DNA of 35,901 nucleotides from Patescibacteria group bacterium. GTDB lineage: Bacteria > Patescibacteriota > Doudnabacteria > UBA920. Position 1 is the stretch's first letter; every line of letters starts with the position of its first letter. Shown piece after piece: positions 30,843 through 35,901 of this stretch. The DNA lies in the NCBI GenBank assembly GCA_023473845.1, contig JAMCYA010000013.1, positions 1 to 35,901 of the forward strand, given 5' to 3'. A program made the position numbers and the translations under genes. Under the pieces are notes generated by a model that was given only the letters and a program-made list of their open reading frames with translations, did no database searches and was not told the DNA's origin.

Positions 30843-31400
30843 ATGTTTGATCTTATTAGCATCGCCCACGCAGCAACTGAAGCCGCTCAGACAGAAGCCC
30901 AATCCGGCGGAGTTTTGGGCACGCTGGGCATTAACTGGAAACTTTTTGTAGCCCAGCTTGTCAACTTCAGCGTAGTGATGTGGGTGCTTTGGAAGTTCGT
31001 CTTTGGCCCAGTAGGCAAAAAACTTGAAGAACGCCGCCTAAAAATCGACAAAGCTTTGAAAGACGCCCAGGACGTGGAAAAGCAGAAGACCGAATTCGAA
31101 GCTTGGCGCGAGGAAGAAATGAGGAAAACCCGCACCCAGGCCGCCGAAGCCCTGACAGCTGCCCAGAAAGAAGCAGGCCAGCTGCGCGAAAAACTGCTAG
31201 CCGAAACCAAAACGGAACAGGAAAAGCTCGGCCGCCAGGCCCAAGAACAGATTAAAGCCGAACAGCAAAAATCGGTATTGGAGATTAAGTCGCAAATCGG
31301 CGACCTGGTTATTCTGGCGACGGAAAAAATCCTAAAAGAAAAACTGGACAATAAACGCGACCAGGAGTTGGTTAAAAAAGCCATTGATACTTTGAAATAG
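30843..31400 (+). CDS. atpF: ATP synthase Fo subunit b
   Basis: Peripheral stalk subunit. A short N-terminus with NWKLFVAQLVNF leads into one TM helix (about 31-52), then FGPVGKKLEERRLKIDKAL and a long charged coiled coil to the end, typical of subunit b. 185 aa, slightly longer than the E. coli protein. An out-of-frame ATG lies at 30836, so the start at 30843 is used. It ends 1 nt before atpH. Confidence 0.93.
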   Translation: MFDLISIAHAATEAAQTEAQSGGVLGTLGINWKLFVAQLVNFSVVMWVLWKFVFGPVGKKLEERRLKIDKALKDAQDVEKQKTEFEAWREEEMRKTRTQAAEALTAAQKEAGQLREKLLAETKTEQEKLGRQAQEQIKAEQQKSVLEIKSQIGDLVILATEKILKEKLDNKRDQELVKKAIDTLK

Positions 31401-31401
31401 C

Positions 31402-31794
31402 ATGAAATTGAACGCAAAACAATTTGCCCAGGCCTTGCACGAGGCAGTAAGCCAAACTAAAGCCTCTGAGCACGACAAAATTTTGAACCGCTTTGCCAAA
31501 GTCCTGGCCCAGGAAGGCGCCTTGGGCTTGTGGCCGGATATTGAAAAAGAGTTCCTAAACCTGGCGGGCAAGGCAGAAGGCAAGGAGCAGGCCGAACTTA
31601 CAACCGCCCGTTCGGTCCAGGTCAGCGCCTCGCTGGTGGAAACTCTGAACCAGGCGGCGCATAAAAAACTGGAGATTGAAAAGCAGGTGGACGAAAGCCT
31701 GATTGGCGGCGTGATCCTAAAAACCGATGATGTAATCTTTGATGCCAGCGTAAAAACCCAGCTTTCTAAACTTAAATCTGAATTAAGCAAATAA
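31402..31794 (+). CDS. atpH: ATP synthase F1 subunit delta (short form)
   Basis: Links the peripheral stalk to the top of F1. It begins MKLNAKQFAQALHEAV, and the C-terminal half has VETLNQAAHKKLEIEKQVDE and LIGGVILKTDDVIFDASVKTQL, the standard delta ending. At 130 aa it is about 50 residues shorter than most bacterial delta subunits, with a reduced N-terminal helical domain, as I expect for CPR. It lies between atpF and atpA. Confidence 0.9.
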   Translation: MKLNAKQFAQALHEAVSQTKASEHDKILNRFAKVLAQEGALGLWPDIEKEFLNLAGKAEGKEQAELTTARSVQVSASLVETLNQAAHKKLEIEKQVDESLIGGVILKTDDVIFDASVKTQLSKLKSELSK

Positions 31795-31804
31795 CCTAAC
31801 CCCT

Positions 31805-33307
31805 ATGGCGCAAGCAGAACAAATCGTCAAACAACTCAAAGAAAAAATCGCCGGTTTTGCCGCAGAAGCAAAACTGGAAAAAGTCGGCAAAGTTTTGGAA
31901 GTGGCCGACGGCGTGGTCAGAATTTCCGGACTCAATGATATTGCCAGCATGGAAATGCTGGAGTTTGCCAATGGGGTATCAGGCGTGGCGCTGAACCTGG
32001 AAGAAAGCATGGTGGGCGCCATTGTCCTGGGCGATTACCTGGGCATCAGGGCGGGGGATACGGTTAAACCCACGGGTAAAATTCTGTCCGTACCGGTAGG
32101 CGAAGCCTTAATTGGCCGCACGGTAAGCGCGCTCGGCGAACCCAAAGACGGCAAGGGCGATATTAAAGCCAGTAAATTCTATCCCGTGGAAAAAATTGCG
32201 CCTGGTGTTATTACCCGCCAGCGGGTAAACCAGCCGGTGCAGACGGGTATTAAAACCATTGACGCGCTTATTCCCATCGGCCGCGGCCAGCGCGAACTGA
32301 TTATCGGAGACCGCCAAACGGGCAAAACCGCTGTGGCCATTGACGCCATCATCAGCCAAAAAGGGCAGAATATGATTTGCATTTATGTAGCAGTGGGCCA
32401 GAAAGAAAGCAAAGTGGCCAAGCTGGTGACCGAGCTGGAAAAGCACGGCGCCATGGAATACACTATTGTGGTTTCGGCCTCCGCTTCCGAGCCCGCGGCT
32501 ATGTCCTACATTGCGCCGTATTCCGGCTGCGCCATGGGCGAATACTTTATGGACCAGGGCAAGGACGTGCTGGTGGTTTACGACGACTTGTCCAAACAGG
32601 CTGTGGCTTACCGCGAAATTTCGCTGTTGCTCCGCCGTCCGCCGGGCCGCGAAGCCTATCCGGGCGACGTCTTTTACCTCCACTCCCGCCTTTTGGAACG
32701 CGCGGCCAAACTCAACAAAGATTTCGGCGGCGGCAGTTTGACCGCCCTGCCAATTATCGAAACCCAGGCCGGGGACGTTTCCGCCTACATTCCCACCAAT
32801 GTGATTTCCATTACTGACGGACAGATTTTCCTGGAATCCGACCTATTTTACAAGGGCATCCGGCCTGCTTTGAACATCGGCATTTCCGTGTCCCGCGTAG
32901 GCTCTGACGCACAGACCAAAGCCATGAAAAAAGTGGCCGGCAAAATGAAGCTGGCTCTGGCGCAGTACCGCGAACTTGAGGCTTTTGCCCAGTTCGGTTC
33001 GGATTTGGACGAATCCACGAAAAAAACTTTGGACCTTGGCCGCAGGCTGACCGAAATCTTGAAGCAGCCGCAGTACAGCGGCTTGCCCATGGAAAACCAG
33101 GTCTGCATCCTCTACGCGGTCAACAATGGCTATTTTAACGAGATCCCAGCGGAAAAAATGGCAGAGACCGAGGGCAAATTCCACGCCTTTTTGGCCAGCC
33201 AGGGCCAAAGCGTGCTTAAGGCCATCCGGGAAACCAAAGAGCTGAAGGAAGAAACCGAGAGCCAGCTCAAGACTGTTATTCAGGATTTCCTGAAAGCGCA
33301 GAAATAA
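31805..33307 (+). CDS. atpA: ATP synthase F1 subunit alpha
   Basis: Non-catalytic nucleotide-binding subunit of F1. Seen: P-loop GDRQTGKT (168-175), the beta-barrel start VADGVVRISGL (33-43), YDDLSKQAVAYREISLLLRRPPGREAYPGD in the central domain (in two parts), and the arginine-finger region with ISVSRVGSDAQTKAMK. 500 aa is standard. It follows atpH by 10 nt and precedes atpG by 24 nt. Confidence 0.98.
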   Translation: MAQAEQIVKQLKEKIAGFAAEAKLEKVGKVLEVADGVVRISGLNDIASMEMLEFANGVSGVALNLEESMVGAIVLGDYLGIRAGDTVKPTGKILSVPVGEALIGRTVSALGEPKDGKGDIKASKFYPVEKIAPGVITRQRVNQPVQTGIKTIDALIPIGRGQRELIIGDRQTGKTAVAIDAIISQKGQNMICIYVAVGQKESKVAKLVTELEKHGAMEYTIVVSASASEPAAMSYIAPYSGCAMGEYFMDQGKDVLVVYDDLSKQAVAYREISLLLRRPPGREAYPGDVFYLHSRLLERAAKLNKDFGGGSLTALPIIETQAGDVSAYIPTNVISITDGQIFLESDLFYKGIRPALNIGISVSRVGSDAQTKAMKKVAGKMKLALAQYRELEAFAQFGSDLDESTKKTLDLGRRLTEILKQPQYSGLPMENQVCILYAVNNGYFNEIPAEKMAETEGKFHAFLASQGQSVLKAIRETKELKEETESQLKTVIQDFLKAQK

Positions 33308-33331
33308 TTTTAACTTTTTTATCCCAAGCCT

Positions 33332-34216
33332 ATGGCCGGAATGAGAGACATTAAACGCCGCATTAAGTCAGTGCAGGGCACGCGCAAAATCACGCGCGCC
33401 ATGCAGCTGGTTTCGGCTGCCAAAATGCGCAAGGCCCAGTATCAAGCCGCCTCCAGCCGGCCGTATTCTAGCCTGGCCTGGGAACTGATTAACAACCTTA
33501 CCCGGCAGCTGGAAATTGACATGCCGCTGCTCAGAACCCACCGGCACGCGAAGAAAGTCGGCGTGCTGCTGATTTCCACCAATCGCGGCTTTGTGGGCAG
33601 CCTGAACGTTAATTTGGTCGGAAAACTCAAGGAGCTGGAAAAGAACCCGGAGTTAATTTGCGAACTAATAGTCCACGGCCAGCAGGCCAAAACCCTGACA
33701 GCCCGGATGGGCAAGGTTATTGGCGCGGATTTTCCGAAGCTCGACAAGACTGCTGCCATTGAAGATATTTATCCCATTGCCAAATACCTGGCCGACCTTT
33801 ACCAAACCAACCACTACCGGAAAATTTACATAGTCTACAACCATTTTTATTCCACCATTTCCCAGAAGCCGGAAATTGTCCAGCTCCTGCCTTTCAACCC
33901 CGAGGTGGTCAAGCAGTCCAAAGAAAAGCAGGAAGTCGTCATTTCCAAAAAATACGGTTACAACTACCAGTTCGAGCCCGATCCTGAGAAAGTTCTGGAA
34001 CACTTGCTGCCTCGCATTATTGAAAGCCAAATTTACCAGGCCGTGCTGGAAAGCGATGCTTCCGAACACAGCGCGCGCATGATTATGATGAAGAACGCCA
34101 CGGACGCAGCCGGCGACCTGATTGACGACCTGACCTTAAGCTACAACCAGCTCCGGCAAAACAAAATTACCACTGAACTGGCGGAAATTACCGCAGGCAA
34201 AATTGCCCTGGAATAA
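33332..34216 (+). CDS. atpG: ATP synthase F1 subunit gamma
   Basis: Central rotor shaft. The N-terminal helix MAGMRDIKRRIKSVQGTRKI followed by TRAMQLVSAAKMRKAQ is diagnostic, as is the C-terminal helix with MIMMKNATDAAGDLIDDL and NKITTELAEITAG. The middle Rossmann-like region includes STNRGFVGSLN. 294 aa is normal. A 42-nt AT-rich gap separates it from atpD; I see no hairpin there. Confidence 0.97.
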   Translation: MAGMRDIKRRIKSVQGTRKITRAMQLVSAAKMRKAQYQAASSRPYSSLAWELINNLTRQLEIDMPLLRTHRHAKKVGVLLISTNRGFVGSLNVNLVGKLKELEKNPELICELIVHGQQAKTLTARMGKVIGADFPKLDKTAAIEDIYPIAKYLADLYQTNHYRKIYIVYNHFYSTISQKPEIVQLLPFNPEVVKQSKEKQEVVISKKYGYNYQFEPDPEKVLEHLLPRIIESQIYQAVLESDASEHSARMIMMKNATDAAGDLIDDLTLSYNQLRQNKITTELAEITAGKIALE

Positions 34217-34258
34217 CCACTTACAAACATTTACAATATCAACTAATTACTAAACAAC

Positions 34259-35632
34259 ATGAACACAGGATTGATAACCCAAATTATCGGACCGGTCGTA
34301 GACGTAAAATTCGAAGGCAGCTTGCCCGAAATTTACACGGCTTTGGAAGTGGAGCTGGAAAAGCAGGGCAAACTGGTGCTGGAAGTGCAGCAGCAGCTTT
34401 CCGGCGGCGTGGTCCGTACCATTGCCATGACCTCTACGGACGGCCTGAAGCGCGGTACCAAAGTAGCCAACACCGGCAAACCCATTTCCGTTCCGGTCGG
34501 CCCCTTAACCCGCGGCAGAATTTTCAACGTGCTGGGACAGGCCGTGGACGGGCAGGAATTCAAAGCCGATGCCAAAACTAAGTATTACCCCATCCACCGT
34601 CCGGCTCCGAAATTTACCGACCAGTCCACCAAAACCGAAATTCTGGAAACCGGCATTAAGGTTATCGACCTAATCTGCCCCATTCTTAAAGGCGGCAAAG
34701 TCGGCTTGTTCGGCGGCGCAGGCGTGGGCAAAACCGTAGTCATTCAGGAACTTATCAACAACATTGCCAAAGCCCACGGCGGTGTATCCGTATTTGCCGG
34801 AGTAGGGGAAAGAACGCGCGAAGGCAACGACTTGTACCATGAAATGAAAGATTCGGGAGTTTTGGACAAATTAGCTATGGTTTTCGGCCAAATGAACGAG
34901 CCGCCCGGAGCCCGTGCCCGCGTTGCCCTATCCGCCCTGTCCATGGCCGAATTTTTCCGCGAAGAAGAGCACCAGGACGTGCTTTTGTTCGTGGACAACA
35001 TTTTCCGCTTTACCCAAGCCGGCAGTGAAGTTTCCGCGCTTTTGGGCCGCATCCCTTCGGCCGTGGGCTACCAGCCGACCCTAGCCTCGGAAATGGGCGA
35101 ACTGCAGGAAAGAATTACCTCCACCAAACAGGGGTCAGTAACTTCCGTACAAGCCGTGTATGTACCTGCGGATGACTTAACTGACCCGGCTCCGGCCACC
35201 ACTTTCGGCCACTTGGATTCGACTGTGGTGTTGTCCCGCGCTTTGACTGAAGTAGGGATTTATCCCGCTGTGGATCCGCTAGACTCTACCTCCACCATTC
35301 TGGATCCGAACATTGTAGGCCAAGAGCATTACGAAGTGGCCCGCGGCGTGCAGAAAACCCTGCAGCGCTTTAAGGACCTGCAGGATATTATCGCCATCTT
35401 GGGCATGGAAGAACTGCCGGAAGAAGACAAAATCACCGTGGGCCGCGCCCGCAGAATCCGCAGCTTCCTTTCCCAGCCGTTTACTGTGGCCGAAGTCTTT
35501 ACGGGCAGCAAAGGCCAATACGTACCTCTCAAAGAAACCGTAAAAGGCTTTAAAATGATCCTGGACGGTAAGCTGGACGACAAGCCGGAGAATGCCTTTT
35601 ATATGAAAGGCACCATTGACCAGGTACAGTAA
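34259..35632 (+). CDS. atpD: ATP synthase F1 subunit beta
   Basis: Catalytic subunit of F1. Seen: P-loop GGAGVGKT (152-159), GERTREGNDLYHEMK with the catalytic Glu, LLFVDNIFRFTQAGSEVSAL, the IPSAVGYQPTLASEMG block, and a C-terminal helix where the usual DELSEED reads EELPEED. 457 aa is normal. It is followed by atpC after 16 nt. Confidence 0.98.
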   Translation: MNTGLITQIIGPVVDVKFEGSLPEIYTALEVELEKQGKLVLEVQQQLSGGVVRTIAMTSTDGLKRGTKVANTGKPISVPVGPLTRGRIFNVLGQAVDGQEFKADAKTKYYPIHRPAPKFTDQSTKTEILETGIKVIDLICPILKGGKVGLFGGAGVGKTVVIQELINNIAKAHGGVSVFAGVGERTREGNDLYHEMKDSGVLDKLAMVFGQMNEPPGARARVALSALSMAEFFREEEHQDVLLFVDNIFRFTQAGSEVSALLGRIPSAVGYQPTLASEMGELQERITSTKQGSVTSVQAVYVPADDLTDPAPATTFGHLDSTVVLSRALTEVGIYPAVDPLDSTSTILDPNIVGQEHYEVARGVQKTLQRFKDLQDIIAILGMEELPEEDKITVGRARRIRSFLSQPFTVAEVFTGSKGQYVPLKETVKGFKMILDGKLDDKPENAFYMKGTIDQVQ

Positions 35633-35648
35633 CCAATTCTAATTTCTT

Positions 35649-35901
35649 ATGGCCAAAATTAACTTTCATCTGGTTACGCCTGAACGCACCCTCCTTAACA
35701 AGGAGCTGGTAAGTTTGTCCTGCCCCACCGATTTGGGCCAAATCACCATCCTACCCAATCACGTACCCCTGGTGGCCAACCTGGTGCCCGGTGAACTAGT
35801 GGCCAAGTCTGCTGCGGGCGAAGAACACATACACGTGGCCGGAGGGTTTATCCAGGTCAACCCCAAAGGCCAGGTGATTGTCCTTGCGGATGCGGCCGAG
35901 C
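35649..35901 (+). CDS. atpC: ATP synthase F1 subunit epsilon (partial, runs off the window)
   Basis: The ORF starts MAKINFHLVTPERTLLNKEL and continues through LGQITILPNHVPLVANLVPG and HIHVAGGFIQVNPKGQVIVL to the window end, matching the N-terminal beta-sandwich of epsilon. 84 codons are visible; the C-terminal helical part, which regulates ATP hydrolysis in many species, lies beyond the edge, so its presence cannot be judged. Last gene expected in the operon. Confidence 0.92.
   Translation, partial: MAKINFHLVTPERTLLNKELVSLSCPTDLGQITILPNHVPLVANLVPGELVAKSAAGEEHIHVAGGFIQVNPKGQVIVLADAAE

Noticed and set aside
1..35901. Alternative genetic code with TGA as Gly, as in some CPR lineages
   Set aside because: TGA ends the M1 and FtsB-like genes exactly at overlaps with the next ATG, and conserved glycines use GGN codons.

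Overview
This window reads as a chromosomal segment of a Patescibacteria (CPR) bacterium, most likely from the Parcubacteria side. The evidence is the gene set: a sigma-region-4/HARE-HTH protein, a membrane protein paired with a VirD4-like ATPase, a DUF4012 protein between ftsW and murJ, pilin-like proteins with the SRDAKR...QMASALELY signature, and a compact F-type ATP synthase operon with a short delta subunit. TGA is used as a stop (for example at 1799-1801 and 25013-25015), so the code is the standard bacterial one. Genes are tightly packed, often overlapping as ATGA or TAATG, and most starts have no Shine-Dalgarno sequence. Assignment below the superphylum is inference.

Layout. (1) 1-2388: the catalytic half of an M1 aminopeptidase overlapping an exported L,D-transpeptidase. 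(2) 2390-4945: promoter, leader with two tiny overlapping ORFs, secD-secF and a terminator. (3) 4970-9239: a strong promoter driving a sigma4/HARE-HTH regulator, a membrane-anchored protein and a VirD4-like ATPase, closed by a bidirectional terminator. (4) trxA on the minus strand, divergent from a D-Ala-D-Ala carboxypeptidase-like gene. (5) 10651-21348: a long cell-envelope operon, mraY - N-acyl-D-amino-acid deacylase - murD - ftsW - DUF4012 - murJ - lepA. (6) 21354-24000: an accessory stretch with an AT-rich two-gene DUF3800 cassette, a minus-strand orphan, a conserved CxxC membrane protein, and two small genes with their own good promoters. (7) 24036-28121: a second envelope operon with a 34-aa membrane peptide, a PH-domain protein, an FtsB/DivIC-like protein, a PpiC foldase and two proteins sharing a pilin-like domain. 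(8) murI, then tRNA-Thr(CGU) inside a flanking inverted repeat. (9) 29188-end: ATP synthase operon atpI-B-E-F-H-A-G-D-C, with atpC cut by the window end.

How it fits together. Most of the window builds and energises the envelope. MurI supplies D-glutamate, MurD attaches it, MraY makes lipid I, MurJ flips lipid II, FtsW polymerises it, and the L,D-transpeptidase and the carboxypeptidase remodel the peptides. SecDF and the PpiC foldase serve export, and ATP synthase couples the proton gradient to ATP. Promoters are unusually readable: TTGACA/TATAAT-like boxes at 17-bp spacing, a recurrent extended -10 (TGnTATACT or TGnTAAAAT), and several that start transcription at or next to the ATG.

The parts most worth following up are the DUF3800 cassette with its 55-aa partner, the perfect palindrome inside the mraY promoter, the deacylase embedded in the murein operon, the hairpins bracketing atpE, the tRNA enclosed by an inverted repeat, and the fused versus free pilin-like domain pair. 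I do not see a clear, complete, previously undescribed multi-gene system; the DUF3800 cassette is the best candidate.
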